DNA of 64,000 nt from Microcoleus sp. FACHB-1515 (GCF_014696105.1 NZ_JACJPO010000015.1:1-64000); one strand, 5' to 3'; shown: positions 53,738 through 62,803, numbered from the stretch's first letter. Made by a program: numbers and translations. The notes: a model not told the origin generated them from the sequence alone.

Positions 53738-55933
53738 TCACCGCGATCGCAACCACATCTGCTCATACGCCGCTTCGAGATCGTGCGTGAACTGGCGGGC
53801 GTTCCAAAGCGGCGACGTGTGGCGCGATCGCTGTAACTGCCAGCTTACCTGCTGCCGCAAGGCTGCATCAGTTCCCAAGCGAATGCCCCACTCCACATAA
53901 TCTTCAGCGCTCCACGCAATTCCCGCTGACACGCCGACATTTTTGAGCATCGTGTAGCTGTTGCGGGCGGCGAACTGTTCGCCCACCTGCGTCACCAGCG
54001 GAATGCCCATCCACAACGTTTCCAGCGTCGTCGTTGCGCCCGTGTAGGGAAACGTGTCGAGAACCACATCCGCCAGCGCTAAGTTGCCTCGGTGAACCGC
54101 TTCAGACGGAACGCGGGGCAGAAATCGGAGGCGATCGCCTGCAATGTCCATTTCCTCAGCCATTTGTCTAAAGAAAGCTTCGAGCGCGGCTTGGTCAGCC
54201 TTGATGCTTTTGATCAAAAAGTAGCTGTTGGGAACGGCCTGAAGAATTTGCAGTTGCCGTCGCACGTTGTCTGGATTGCGCTTCAGCCCAACCTGGGAAC
54301 TGAAGTAGACGATCGCCTCGCTAGGAATGCCAAGCTGATCGCGCCGCAGGCTCGGCGCACTCACCTCAAATCCGTCAACGGCAATGTAGGTATGCGGCAT
54401 TCGCCAAATTTGTTCTGCGTAGTAATCTTGGGCATCGTCCGGCAGCACATAGGGGTCAGCGATGAAGTAGTCCGTCTTTGGAAAGCCTGCCGCATCGTAG
54501 CCGAGCCAGTGAAGCTGCACGGGAGCAGGCTTGAGCGCGGCCACACCGCAGTCGGTAAATGAAGTCAAGCTGTCCATTTCGACAAGGATATCGATCTCAT
54601 CTTGGTAAATTTGATCGGCCATTGCCGCTACATTTCCCGGCAGCAGGTGGAAGCGATCGCCATATTCGTCTTTGAACGCTTGCTGGAGGGGATCAGCCGA
54701 CGATCGCGACGAATAAAGATGCGCTTCGACGCGATCGGAATCGAGATGATGCTTGAACAGCCAGCGACTTAGCCAGCCGACCGAATGCCGACGCAGCGAC
54801 TCGGACAAATAGCCGACCTTGAGCCGTTGCGGTTTCGAGCGAGGAAAATGCGGATAGGTGCGATCGCAGTTGGCAATCACGCGGGACTGGGCGATCGCCG
54901 CGATCGCATTGCGCCGCGATCGATTTTCGCGGGGTTTGTCTTCAAAGTAAAAGCAAAACAGTCCGCAGGTTAATAGCCGCACCAGCATTCCCAGCTTTTC
55001 ATCCGCATCGGAATCGCCGCCCTTCTGGGCAATTTCATCGAGCAGCAATTTGTAAAGTTCATAGACTTCGATCGCCCGCTGATGCTGTCCGCTGGCTGTC
55101 ATCAAGCTGGTGAGCAAGCTTTGCGCGGCAAAGACGCGATCGACCACAGTGGGCATTTCGGCCAAGCACCGCTCGCCAAGCTGAATGCTCAGCCACAGTT
55201 CCTCGCTGCCATCAACCGCCTGCAACAGCGGAATCACCGCCATCAGCACATCCAAATCATTCGGCAGCAGGCGCACACAGATTTTTCCCAGGTCGGCGGC
55301 AAGCTGCGATTTGGCAGAGAGAAACACGCTTTGTGCTTTTGCCAGCAAAATCTCGACCATCGACGCGGGCGGAACGTGCAGCGCGATCGCTTCAATGCAA
55401 GCCAAAACGCTCGCCTGATTCGATTCCAATTCCACCAGTTGCCGCACCACTTCCAGCAGAAAATCCGGCGAGATTTCTGCTGCGTCCGGTAGCAAAGCGG
55501 CAATTTGAGTCAGCAGTTCAGCGTCGATCGCTTCGGGATCGCGTCGCAGATCGATCATCAGCAAAATCAGCAGATTCGGCAGATCGATCGCATTGAGTTG
55601 GCGCAAATGCTGCCGAACCAGCCAGGCTGCATCGAGATTTTCTGCGATCGCCAAGCGATCGGCTTCAGTGGTTAGAACCTGGGTAAGTTCGTGCAGCCAG
55701 ATTTCTGCCTGCGGCTCATCCGCTTCTAGCAGCGGCGTCATCCAGACCATTTGTGCTTCTGCTTCTTGCTCTTGCAGCAGCAGCGCTAGACCGAGATGCC
55801 AGTAGGCTGCGATCGCGCCTTCCTCCGCCAACTGCTGCCACAGCAGCGCAGCGTCCGCATAATTTCCCTCGGCAAACAGGGCGAGGGCTTGGGTGTGTTG
55901 GGCAGATCGATCGAGCGTAGAAGCGGCGTTCAT
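53738..55933 (-). CDS. SPINDLY/OGT-like TPR glycosyltransferase 2 (GT41)
   Basis: The 731-residue protein has the same build as its neighbour: TPR-like repeats (about 1-370) and a GT41 catalytic region (from KVGYLSESLRRHSVGW to DTFPYTGATTTLETLWMG and beyond). It lies upstream of gene 1 on the same strand with 87 bp between, so the two are a tandem pair, and the C-termini are almost identical while the N-terminal halves have diverged strongly. Both probably transfer a sugar (GlcNAc or similar) to serine/threonine of surface proteins; substrate specificity may be set by the divergent TPR halves. Confidence 0.9.
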   Translation of the reverse strand: MNAASTLDRSAQHTQALALFAEGNYADAALLWQQLAEEGAIAAYWHLGLALLLQEQEAEAQMVWMTPLLEADEPQAEIWLHELTQVLTTEADRLAIAENLDAAWLVRQHLRQLNAIDLPNLLILLMIDLRRDPEAIDAELLTQIAALLPDAAEISPDFLLEVVRQLVELESNQASVLACIEAIALHVPPASMVEILLAKAQSVFLSAKSQLAADLGKICVRLLPNDLDVLMAVIPLLQAVDGSEELWLSIQLGERCLAEMPTVVDRVFAAQSLLTSLMTASGQHQRAIEVYELYKLLLDEIAQKGGDSDADEKLGMLVRLLTCGLFCFYFEDKPRENRSRRNAIAAIAQSRVIANCDRTYPHFPRSKPQRLKVGYLSESLRRHSVGWLSRWLFKHHLDSDRVEAHLYSSRSSADPLQQAFKDEYGDRFHLLPGNVAAMADQIYQDEIDILVEMDSLTSFTDCGVAALKPAPVQLHWLGYDAAGFPKTDYFIADPYVLPDDAQDYYAEQIWRMPHTYIAVDGFEVSAPSLRRDQLGIPSEAIVYFSSQVGLKRNPDNVRRQLQILQAVPNSYFLIKSIKADQAALEAFFRQMAEEMDIAGDRLRFLPRVPSEAVHRGNLALADVVLDTFPYTGATTTLETLWMGIPLVTQVGEQFAARNSYTMLKNVGVSAGIAWSAEDYVEWGIRLGTDAALRQQVSWQLQRSRHTSPLWNARQFTHDLEAAYEQMWLRSR
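53838..54073. repeat. Near-identical segment shared by the two SPINDLY-like genes (copy 2)
   Basis: Second copy of the segment at 51633-51868; same reading frame and same C-terminal residues of the catalytic region. Confidence 0.85.
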
Positions 55934-56029
55934 CAGGTTGGGGCGTTGCTTACCAGTCTTGGATACCCACTGCGCTACCAGGAGGCGACAACACTCAGTT
56001 TAAAATACGAAAAAACGCGATCGCTGCTT

Positions 56030-56281
56030 ATGAAAGAAACCTTGGTGAACTGGCTCAATTCTGCCCTGATGCTGAATTTGTTTTTTGTGCTGTTTAGCTT
56101 TGCGTGGCTGGCGATCGCGCTGGTTGGAAAATCGCTGCATCTGCCGTTCGGCTTCGACTTGTGGTACAGCCTGTGGCAGCCTGTGTTCATGCCCGCTCTG
56201 GGAATTTTGATGGCGGGCGCACTTTTGAGCGGGGCGATCGGTTGGATCAGCCAGCGACTCAATTTAACCGCCTCTCGCTAA
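56030..56281 (+). CDS. Small two-span membrane protein, cyanobacterial
   Basis: An 83-residue protein with two hydrophobic segments (about 8-31 and 48-71), starting MKETLVNWLNSALMLNLFFV. No family is recognised. It is divergent from the second SPINDLY-like gene and overlaps the convergent epimerase gene by 4 bp. Confidence 0.7.
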   Translation: MKETLVNWLNSALMLNLFFVLFSFAWLAIALVGKSLHLPFGFDLWYSLWQPVFMPALGILMAGALLSGAIGWISQRLNLTASR

Positions 56282-57201
56282 CCTTCGCTGAGAACTTCGG
56301 CCAGTGCAGGTTTGACCTGCGGATATTGATATTGAAAGCCGATCGCCTCTATCCGCTTCGGTAGAACCTGCTGGCCTTGCAGCACGACTTGAGCCGCATC
56401 GCCCAGCAGCGCTTCCAGAGCAAAACCGGGAACCGGAAGCCAAGACGGACGCTGCATCACGTCGCCTAGCGTTTGGCAGAATTCCGTCATCCGCACGGGG
56501 TTCGGTGCGGTTGCATTGTAAACGCCTTCCATCTGCGAATTGGTGAGCGCCTGCAAAATCAAGCTCACCAGATCTTCCCGGTGAATCCAAGAAAACCACT
56601 GCCGACCGCTGCCGATCGGCCCTCCAGCAAACAGGCGAAACGGCGTCAGCATCTTGGCGACTGCTCCGCCTTTGCCCAACACAATTCCTGTACGCAAAAT
56701 CACCAGTCGCGTTCCCGCTTCCTTCACCTTTTGCGCTTCGGCTTCCCACGCCTGACAGACTTCAGCCAGAAAATCGCTGCCCGCGCTGCTGCTCTCATCA
56801 AACGTTGCGGTTTCACTCGTGCCGTAAAATCCGATCGCTGACGAATTCACCAAAACGCTTGGCTTCTGCTCGGCCTGAGCGATCGCCTCGACAATTTTGC
56901 GCGTCCCGATCTGCCGACTTTCGAGAATTTCGCGTTTGCGATCGGGCGTCCAGCGCTGATCGGCGATCGGCGCTCCTGCCAAGTTGACGACGCCATCACA
57001 GCCGGAAATGGCCGACTGCCAATCGCCTGACTCCAGCGGCGTGTACTGCATCAGTTGAATGTTGGGAAAGTCTGCGGCAGGAAACTCCGCGACTTTGGAG
57101 GCGCTGCGGGTGAGGGCGAGTACCTGATGCCCTTCAGCCTGGAGGCGATCGACTAAGCGTAATCCGACAAATCCAGTTGCTCCGGTGACTGCGACTTTCA
57201 T
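56278..57201 (-). CDS. TIGR01777-family epimerase (SDR39U1/YfcH type)
   Basis: The 307-residue protein has an N-terminal NAD(P)-binding GATGFVG motif, VVNLAGAPIADQRW, INSSAIG-like VNSSAIGFYG, and the family's typical C-terminal VPGFALEALLGDAAQVVLQGQ. Members belong to the extended SDR group and are present in most bacteria and plastids; in plants and cyanobacteria a role near the thylakoid or cell division has been suggested, but the substrate is unknown. Its 3' end overlaps the small membrane protein gene. Confidence 0.92.
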   Translation of the reverse strand: MKVAVTGATGFVGLRLVDRLQAEGHQVLALTRSASKVAEFPAADFPNIQLMQYTPLESGDWQSAISGCDGVVNLAGAPIADQRWTPDRKREILESRQIGTRKIVEAIAQAEQKPSVLVNSSAIGFYGTSETATFDESSSAGSDFLAEVCQAWEAEAQKVKEAGTRLVILRTGIVLGKGGAVAKMLTPFRLFAGGPIGSGRQWFSWIHREDLVSLILQALTNSQMEGVYNATAPNPVRMTEFCQTLGDVMQRPSWLPVPGFALEALLGDAAQVVLQGQQVLPKRIEAIGFQYQYPQVKPALAEVLSEG

Positions 57202-57435
57202 AACCCCCCTGCTGCAAACGTGCGATCGGTGATTTCTATTACAAATCTTAATGCTGATTGGGGACGGCGATTAGCAATAGAGTTGCTGCACCAATTCACT
57301 GCTCAAACTCAACTAGGCTGCACAAGCGCTTGCGGCGTCGCATCCCCTGCTTAGCTTTGCCACGCCGTGCGGTCGCCCGCTTAGACAGTTGTGTGGGTTG
57401 CTCAGGCGTAGTTGAGGCATCTGCCCGTTTTTTGG

Positions 57436-58401
57436 CTATGGCGATCGCAAATACCGTTCAAGCTGAAAAAATTGCAGTAAATCTGCTAAAGAAACCGCTT
57501 CATCTGTTGGTGTCATCGTTGAAATAATTTGAATATTTTCCGGCGTTAAATGCTTGAAGATTTCTTTCAAAATTGGGATAGCATCGCTCGAAAATTCCTG
57601 AATTTCGCGATCGAATCGGGCAAGCCGACTTTTAGCAAAATGAACTTGAAAGCGCGATCGCCTCAAAAGCCGATGACGAATATTTTCATGAAGCGCCGAG
57701 TTTGTTTTGAGCTGATGAATTGAGCCATCCATGAGTAGAGGCACAACATCTAAATTTTCCTCCAGAAAAATCAAACTTCCTTCTTCGTTATAGACTTCAA
57801 TTCCATCAATTCCCAATGCGCCAAGATCGGCCAGCGCCAGAATACGAGCGACGATCGACAGCGATCGCCCATTCTGCAAACTCGGCTGATAAATCGCTTG
57901 CTCGATCGGGTCATACACACAAATCGTTGCTTCGATCGATTCTCGAATGATGTCAATATCTGCTTCAGTTAGCCGCGCCGAACTGTCTGCATCTAGTCGT
58001 GAATTAAGCTGATGAATGTACTGCAAAATCTGTTCGATCGTAGCCATTTCACTCACGCCAGTATCGCGCTTTCGGGCGGTGTTCTGCTGCGAATTCTGAG
58101 CGAATACCTGCACCATATCGTGAGCCACTACGCAAAGATCAAGCAGCAGTTCGGTTCGCGATCGATCAATTTCAGGATGATAATCGGCGATCGCTTGAAA
58201 GATTTGCTGCGATCGCCGCTGCACGTTTTGAATGTGTTCGTGATTGTGATAGTAAAGCTGTTTGGTTGCGGCTTCTTGAGTAAAGTTGTAAAGCGCAAAC
58301 GTTTTGATTTCAGTGATACTTTCAGCGATCGACTGTGGTGGCGGCAGCGAAGACCCAACGTTTTGATCAAAAAAGTCAGGCTGTTGGTCGTCCCCGCTCA
58401 T
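57436..58401 (-). CDS. HD-domain phosphohydrolase-like protein, cyanobacterial
   Basis: The 321-residue protein carries an HD motif: H-x-x-H in YYHNHEHIQNV and the HD pair in VVAHDMVQ. It has a conserved ALADLGALGIDG segment later. HD proteins hydrolyse phosphomonoesters or phosphodiesters (nucleotides, cyclic nucleotides); the substrate is not predictable. The length and middle part match a cyanobacterial group of HD proteins of unknown function. Confidence 0.82.
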   Translation of the reverse strand: MSGDDQQPDFFDQNVGSSLPPPQSIAESITEIKTFALYNFTQEAATKQLYYHNHEHIQNVQRRSQQIFQAIADYHPEIDRSRTELLLDLCVVAHDMVQVFAQNSQQNTARKRDTGVSEMATIEQILQYIHQLNSRLDADSSARLTEADIDIIRESIEATICVYDPIEQAIYQPSLQNGRSLSIVARILALADLGALGIDGIEVYNEEGSLIFLEENLDVVPLLMDGSIHQLKTNSALHENIRHRLLRRSRFQVHFAKSRLARFDREIQEFSSDAIPILKEIFKHLTPENIQIISTMTPTDEAVSLADLLQFFQLERYLRSP

Positions 58402-58564
58402 AAATCTTGCTGTTGCGCTTGCAGATCCAAGTATCTGCCGATCGCGGAGTTAATTTCATGCGTCTTTCGAGTAGTTTATGCAGCCAATATGAGTAGATTT
58501 CGGTGTGGCAGACTCGACTCAATCGATCGCGCTGGTAAAACCAGCGGCTTGCCGCCGCAGAAAT

Positions 58565-58801
58565 TCAGCTAGCGTTACGAAGTTCGCGCAGTGCAACGCC
58601 TACTAACCGCTGACCAATTTTTGTGTCACAAACCGCAATCTCACTGAGCCAGTCGATCGCAACAATTCGCAAGTCTTGATTTCCATAGTCTTGCTGAATC
58701 TTAGGATTGCGACCGATATAACGAACCCAGTCTCCTTGCTGAAATGAAACAGACTGCTGCAAGGGAACAGGAGGCTGTTGCAGCGAATACAATTTTGCCA
58801 T
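58565..58801 (-). CDS. Small conserved cyanobacterial protein
   Basis: A 78-residue soluble protein whose middle (FQQGDWVRYIGRNPKIQQDYG, then RIVAIDWLSEIAVC) suggests a small beta-barrel (SH3-like) fold. The function is unknown. It follows the DUF1830 gene on the same strand, 31 bp apart, so the two may form an operon. Confidence 0.75.
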   Translation of the reverse strand: MAKLYSLQQPPVPLQQSVSFQQGDWVRYIGRNPKIQQDYGNQDLRIVAIDWLSEIAVCDTKIGQRLVGVALRELRNAS

Positions 58802-58832
58802 TGCTTTTCAATTCAAGATGAAACGATCGATT

Positions 58833-59084
58833 TTAGGATTCAATCACCTGCAATTGAGAACAGGCAATTCGATCGATTTGCATAAACCCAGTTGGCGTGC
58901 TGCTGTAGATGTCAAGCGTGTCTTCTGGCGCAGCGTGAAACAGTATTCGATCGCCTGGAAAAATAACTTTCTCTAAGGTCTGTCTGATTCGGAGCAGTTG
59001 AACTTGGCTCGTGGCGTTTTGATAGTAGCAAAGGCCAGTTGTTGCATGATTCGCAACGAGGGGGAGCACGGAGATCTCAATCAC
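58833..59084 (-). CDS. DUF1830 protein
   Basis: The 83-residue product has the DUF1830 core: GLCYYQNATSQVQLLRI, VIFPGDRILFHAAPEDTLDIYSS and CSQLQVIES. The start is placed at GTG 59084 with AAGGTCAAA directly upstream; a longer frame to 59204 would overlap the next gene. Family members are found in cyanobacteria only and their role is unknown. Confidence 0.85.
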   Translation of the reverse strand: MIEISVLPLVANHATTGLCYYQNATSQVQLLRIRQTLEKVIFPGDRILFHAAPEDTLDIYSSTPTGFMQIDRIACSQLQVIES

Positions 59085-59137
59085 TTTGACCTTTTTAGAT
59101 TGAATGAGAGGTTCAAAACTACAGAGCGACAGAACGC

Positions 59138-59422
59138 TTAGACAGTATTGATGTAGCGATCGATCGAATTTTCCAAAGCCGTTTGTTCGTCTGGATAAAG
59201 CCAAACGAGCTTGAGCTTACCGCGCAGAAAACTGGTCAGCGAGAGTCGCACACTTTCCAAGTCAGCTCGCAGTCGGCCTGCCTGCAAAGCCTGCTCAGGT
59301 GTGGAATAGCATTGGGCATCACTGACACGGCCATGTCGATCAATCATTCGACACTCAAAGCAATAACCCGCTGGTTTCTGCACCACCCGAATGACCCAGC
59401 CGTGATAAAACTCTTTCTTCAT
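59138..59422 (-). CDS. Hypothetical protein, cyanobacterial
   Basis: A 94-residue protein starting MKKEFYHGWVIRVVQKPAG with a Trp/Cys-containing N-terminal half (GYCFECRMIDRHGR) and a helical C-terminal half. No domain is recognised. It is the first of three small genes on this strand. Its upstream region contains the phased TGCAGA repeats, so it may be under control of the response regulator at 59581. Confidence 0.7.
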   Translation of the reverse strand: MKKEFYHGWVIRVVQKPAGYCFECRMIDRHGRVSDAQCYSTPEQALQAGRLRADLESVRLSLTSFLRGKLKLVWLYPDEQTALENSIDRYINTV

Positions 59423-59532
59423 GGTCGCCGATTCCGCAATACTGCTTACATCCGAGGTATCGAAATCTATCTGCCCAAGGCAGGAATTTCGCTGTGCAGA
59501 CCTCAGAATACGAAAGCTTTGTTCAACTTTCG

Positions 59533-59560
59533 TGCAGAAAAAATGCAGAAATCGTGCAGA
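59533..59560 (-). promoter_or_regulatory. Three TGCAGA direct repeats with exact 11-bp phase
   Basis: TGCAGA occurs at 59533, 59544 and 59555, each 11 bp from the next (one helix turn), with a fourth copy at 59495. Direct repeats at this period are the classical binding pattern of OmpR/PhoB-type regulators. They lie between the OmpR-type gene at 59581 and the small gene that starts at 59422 on the same strand, about 110-140 bp upstream of the latter. Confidence 0.6.
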
Positions 59561-59580
59561 TAAGCAAAAGGTATTTTTGC

Positions 59581-60273
59581 TTATTTCAGACGATATCCCA
59601 AACCATGTACTGTTTCAATGAAATCTTCCGGTGCGCCTTTCGCTTTCAGCTTTTGTCGCAGTCCGCGAATATGCGAATTTACCGTTTCTGCAACGGGTGA
59701 ATCATCCACCGACCACAACTGTTCAATGATGCCCGATCGACTTAAAATTCGTCTGCCGCTTGCCACCAAAAGCTCTAGCAAAGCATACTCTTTCGGAGTT
59801 AAAGTTAGCACCTGATCCGCATACGTTGCTTCATGCATATTGGGGTTTAACTGAAGATTTCCCCACTGCAACGTAAACTCGGTTGTAGACAATCCTCTTC
59901 GCAGTAGAGCGCGTACCCGCGCCATTAATTCTTCTAGATCAAACGGCTTCGTCACATAATCATCTGCACCTGCATCTAATCCTACAATCTTATCGGCAAC
60001 CGTATCTCGCGCTGTTAGCATGAGGACGGGAACTGCACTTTTCAACTGCTTATGTTTTTGAACTTCTGCAATTCGTAACTGTTGGCAAAACTGAAGACCA
60101 TTGAGCTTTGGCAATGTGACATCCAAAACAATCAGGTCATAGTCGATCGCCTCGACCAAATTCCAAGCTGCTGCTCCATCTCGCGCTATATCGACGACAT
60201 ACTGACGGCGTGTTAGCGCTTCCGTTAAAACTTCTGATAGCTGAACGTCATCTTCAACAATTAAAATTCGCAT
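59581..60273 (-). CDS. OmpR-family response regulator
   Basis: The 230-residue regulator has an intact receiver (E8/D9-type acidic pocket in ILIVEDDVQL, phospho-acceptor D51 in LIVLDVTLP, Lys in DYVTKPFDL) and a C-terminal winged helix (LTLTPKEYALLELLVAS ... VNSHIRGLRQKLKAKG). Its partner kinase is divergent and its start codon overlaps this one on the opposite strand, within CATG. Confidence 0.93.
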   Translation of the reverse strand: MRILIVEDDVQLSEVLTEALTRRQYVVDIARDGAAAWNLVEAIDYDLIVLDVTLPKLNGLQFCQQLRIAEVQKHKQLKSAVPVLMLTARDTVADKIVGLDAGADDYVTKPFDLEELMARVRALLRRGLSTTEFTLQWGNLQLNPNMHEATYADQVLTLTPKEYALLELLVASGRRILSRSGIIEQLWSVDDSPVAETVNSHIRGLRQKLKAKGAPEDFIETVHGLGYRLK

Positions 60274-61711
60274 GGCTATGTCACGATTAAAAAGTTATTT
60301 CATGTTGATGTGTCCTTGGATGAAAGGCGCACTTGAAGAAAAATTACTGGCAGGCAGTTTGGGAGTCATCTTGCTCCTGCTGGGTGCTGTCAACCTGATG
60401 TCTCCTAAAAATACTACACAGCTTGTCGAGAACGCCAATCAGGTGCGATCGACCTACAACATATTAAGAGATCTAACCGATTTTTATGCAGCAATGAGCG
60501 TCGCGGAATCCGGGCGACGTGGCTATATTTTCTCTGGAAGACCAGAAGAATTAAACCGACATCGAGTCGCCGTGCAGGAAATGAAAGCCGAACTCAATCA
60601 GCTTCAACAGCTTACGAATCTCGATCGAGCGCAACAGCAGCGCATCGATCGAATTGATGAACTTTCAGCCCGACGAATCGAATTATTTCAGCAGTCGATC
60701 GATCTCTATCAGCGCGAGCGATCGGCAGCAGCCATGCAGACTCAAAATTCAATTACAGATTACAGTGTGCAGCTTCGAGAGCAAATTCAAACGCTGCTAG
60801 CTGAAATCAAAGATACAGAAAATCAGCAACTCCAAGCTTCACTTGAACAAGCACAAGCAAATATTCAGATTCGATCGTCGATCGAACGCATCGCCAGTCT
60901 CCTAAGCCTAATCGTGACCTGTGGCATGGTCATCATCTTTTACTGGGCACTCAAGCGGCGTCAGAAGCTACAGGCACTCGAACAAACACTGGCGCAAGAA
61001 CAAGAACTCAGTCAGCTTAAGTTACGCTTATTCTCGATGATTTCGCACGAGTTTCGCACACCGCTGAGCGTCATTCTTGCCTCTTCGCAACTTTTAGCAG
61101 AAATATTGGAGCCAAAGATTGAACAGAGTCAGCTTAAAAATCTGTATCGAATTCAAACTTCTGCCAAGCTGATGAATCGATTGATTACTGATATCCTAAC
61201 GTTGACCAGAGCCGAAGCAGGTAAGCTGGAATATCAGCCAGAATGGATAGATGTTGAAGCATTTTGCTTGAACTTGCTGGATGATATTCAATCTTCTAAT
61301 TCCGGCGATCAAAAACTACATTTTACCAGTCGAGGAAAATGCGGACGAGTTTATCTAGATGAAAAATTACTTTATTCAATTTTGAGTAACTTACTGCTGA
61401 ATGCAATGAAATATTCTCTTGTTGATGGAGTGATTTCCTTGAAATTGTACTGTGAACAAGAGAAAGTTGAGTTTGAAATTCAAGATCAAGGAATTGGCAT
61501 TTTGCCGATCGATCGTACCCACATTTTCACTCCTTTTTATCGCGGTCAAAATGTCGAGAACATTCCGGGCAGTGGACTAGGATTGGCTGTTGTGAAGAAA
61601 TGCTTAGAACTGCAAAACGGCAGCATTTGGGTTGAAAGTAACGTTGGGGAAGGGACGCGCTTTACAGTTCAAATTGCTTGTCCGCACAAAAGCGATCGCG
61701 GCCTGATTTAG
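60272..61711 (+). CDS. CHASE3-type sensor histidine kinase
   Basis: The 479-residue protein has a membrane helix (about 25-43), a periplasmic CHASE3-like helical domain (about 50-205, with VAESGRRGYIFSGR typical), a second helix (about 212-230), HisKA with the His in FSMISHEFRTPLSVI and HATPase (NLLLNAMKYS, DQGIGILP, SGLGLAVV). The start is uncertain: ATG 60272 overlaps the divergent regulator's start, and ATGs at 60278, 60302 and 60320 are also in frame. The regulator at 59581 is the obvious partner. Confidence 0.9.
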   Translation: MAMSRLKSYFMLMCPWMKGALEEKLLAGSLGVILLLLGAVNLMSPKNTTQLVENANQVRSTYNILRDLTDFYAAMSVAESGRRGYIFSGRPEELNRHRVAVQEMKAELNQLQQLTNLDRAQQQRIDRIDELSARRIELFQQSIDLYQRERSAAAMQTQNSITDYSVQLREQIQTLLAEIKDTENQQLQASLEQAQANIQIRSSIERIASLLSLIVTCGMVIIFYWALKRRQKLQALEQTLAQEQELSQLKLRLFSMISHEFRTPLSVILASSQLLAEILEPKIEQSQLKNLYRIQTSAKLMNRLITDILTLTRAEAGKLEYQPEWIDVEAFCLNLLDDIQSSNSGDQKLHFTSRGKCGRVYLDEKLLYSILSNLLLNAMKYSLVDGVISLKLYCEQEKVEFEIQDQGIGILPIDRTHIFTPFYRGQNVENIPGSGLGLAVVKKCLELQNGSIWVESNVGEGTRFTVQIACPHKSDRGLI

Positions 61712-61786
61712 TCGCAACCCTTTTCGATCGCAAAATCGGTACAATCAAGCTGATCCTTGCTGGGGCGACGCGATCGCCTTAGGTTG

Positions 61787-62659
61787 ATGCTTCAGATGAT
61801 GCTGGCCGAATTTACCTCACCGGGGCCAATTATTTACGAGATTGGCCCAATTACAATCCGCTGGTATGGAGTGCTGATTGCGTCTGCCGTGCTGGTTGGC
61901 GTGTGGCTGTCGCAAGAACTCGCCAAGCGGCGCAACGTCAATCCTGAGCTGTTGGGCGATTTGGCAATCTGGCTAGTCGTCGGGGCAATTCCTTGTGCAA
62001 GGCTGTATTACGTGCTGTTTGAGTGGCAAAGCTACGCGCAAAATCCGCAAGACATTATTGCAATTTGGAAGGGCGGCATTGCAATTCACGGCGCGATTTT
62101 GGGCGGACTGATTGCCGCTTTAATTTTTGCTCGCGTCCAGAAAATTTCTTTTTGGCAGCTAACCGATCTGGTTGCGCCCTCGCTGATTTTGGGACAGGCG
62201 ATCGGACGCTGGGGAAATTTCTTCAACTCCGAAGCGTTTGGTCGTCCGAGCGATCTGCCCTGGAAATTGTTTATTCCTGCCGATCGCCGTCCGCCCGGAT
62301 ACGAACAGTTCGCCTATTTTCACCCCACGTTTCTGTATGAATCGCTGTGGAACATCGGCGTATTTGCCCTACTCATTTGGCTGTTTTTCTGGGGCTTGCG
62401 TCATCCCGGACGACTAAAAGTCGGCACGCTGTTTCTGTCTTATTTAATTGCCTACAGCAGCGGTCGTTTTTGGATCGAAGGACTGCGAACCGATAGCTTG
62501 ATGCTGGGGTTCTTGCGAATTGCTCAAGTTGTTAGCTTGGTGCAAATTGCGATCGGGCTGTTTGGCCTGTTTTGGCTGTATCGGTTGGGGCGATCGCTCC
62601 CTGACGTTGTCTCTCCACAAACTGATACAACAAATGCCGCCCCAAGAACCAAAGTTTAA
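61787..62659 (+). CDS. lgt: Prolipoprotein diacylglyceryl transferase
   Basis: The 290-residue (from ATG 61787) integral membrane enzyme has seven hydrophobic helices and the Lgt signature [13 protein letters not shown], with AIHGAILGG (catalytic His region) earlier. It attaches diacylglycerol to the Cys of lipoprotein precursors. The ATG at 61787 has AGG close upstream, while ATGs at 61796 and 61799 are also possible. Confidence 0.95.
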   Translation: MLQMMLAEFTSPGPIIYEIGPITIRWYGVLIASAVLVGVWLSQELAKRRNVNPELLGDLAIWLVVGAIPCARLYYVLFEWQSYAQNPQDIIAIWKGGIAIHGAILGGLIAALIFARVQKISFWQLTDLVAPSLILGQAIGRWGNFFNSEAFGRPSDLPWKLFIPADRRPPGYEQFAYFHPTFLYESLWNIGVFALLIWLFFWGLRHPGRLKVGTLFLSYLIAYSSGRFWIEGLRTDSLMLGFLRIAQVVSLVQIAIGLFGLFWLYRLGRSLPDVVSPQTDTTNAAPRTKV

Positions 62660-62663
62660 AGCA

Positions 62664-62694
62664 AAAAAAACCCCAGAGCGTGAACTCCGGGGTT
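62664..62694. terminator. Hairpin between lgt and cobM
   Basis: AACCCCAGAG (62669-62678) pairs with CTCCGGGGTT (62685-62694), with one mismatch. It has a run of eight A before it but no T-run after it, so on the plus strand it is a weak terminator. It could act mainly on the minus strand or as an mRNA stabiliser. Confidence 0.5.
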
Positions 62695-62803
62695 GAAATC
62701 AGGGTGCATCTACCATTCCCTTCTACCCAAACTAGCCGCGCCATCCGGAAAGAATGGAAAGATTTTTCCCGTTATTGAGATCGAGAATACAGGAGTCAAA
62801 TTG

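Noticed and set aside
62664-62694. Rho-independent terminator of lgt on the plus strand
   Set aside because: The hairpin has no following T-run on the plus strand, so a terminator role there is not supported; kept only as a hairpin.
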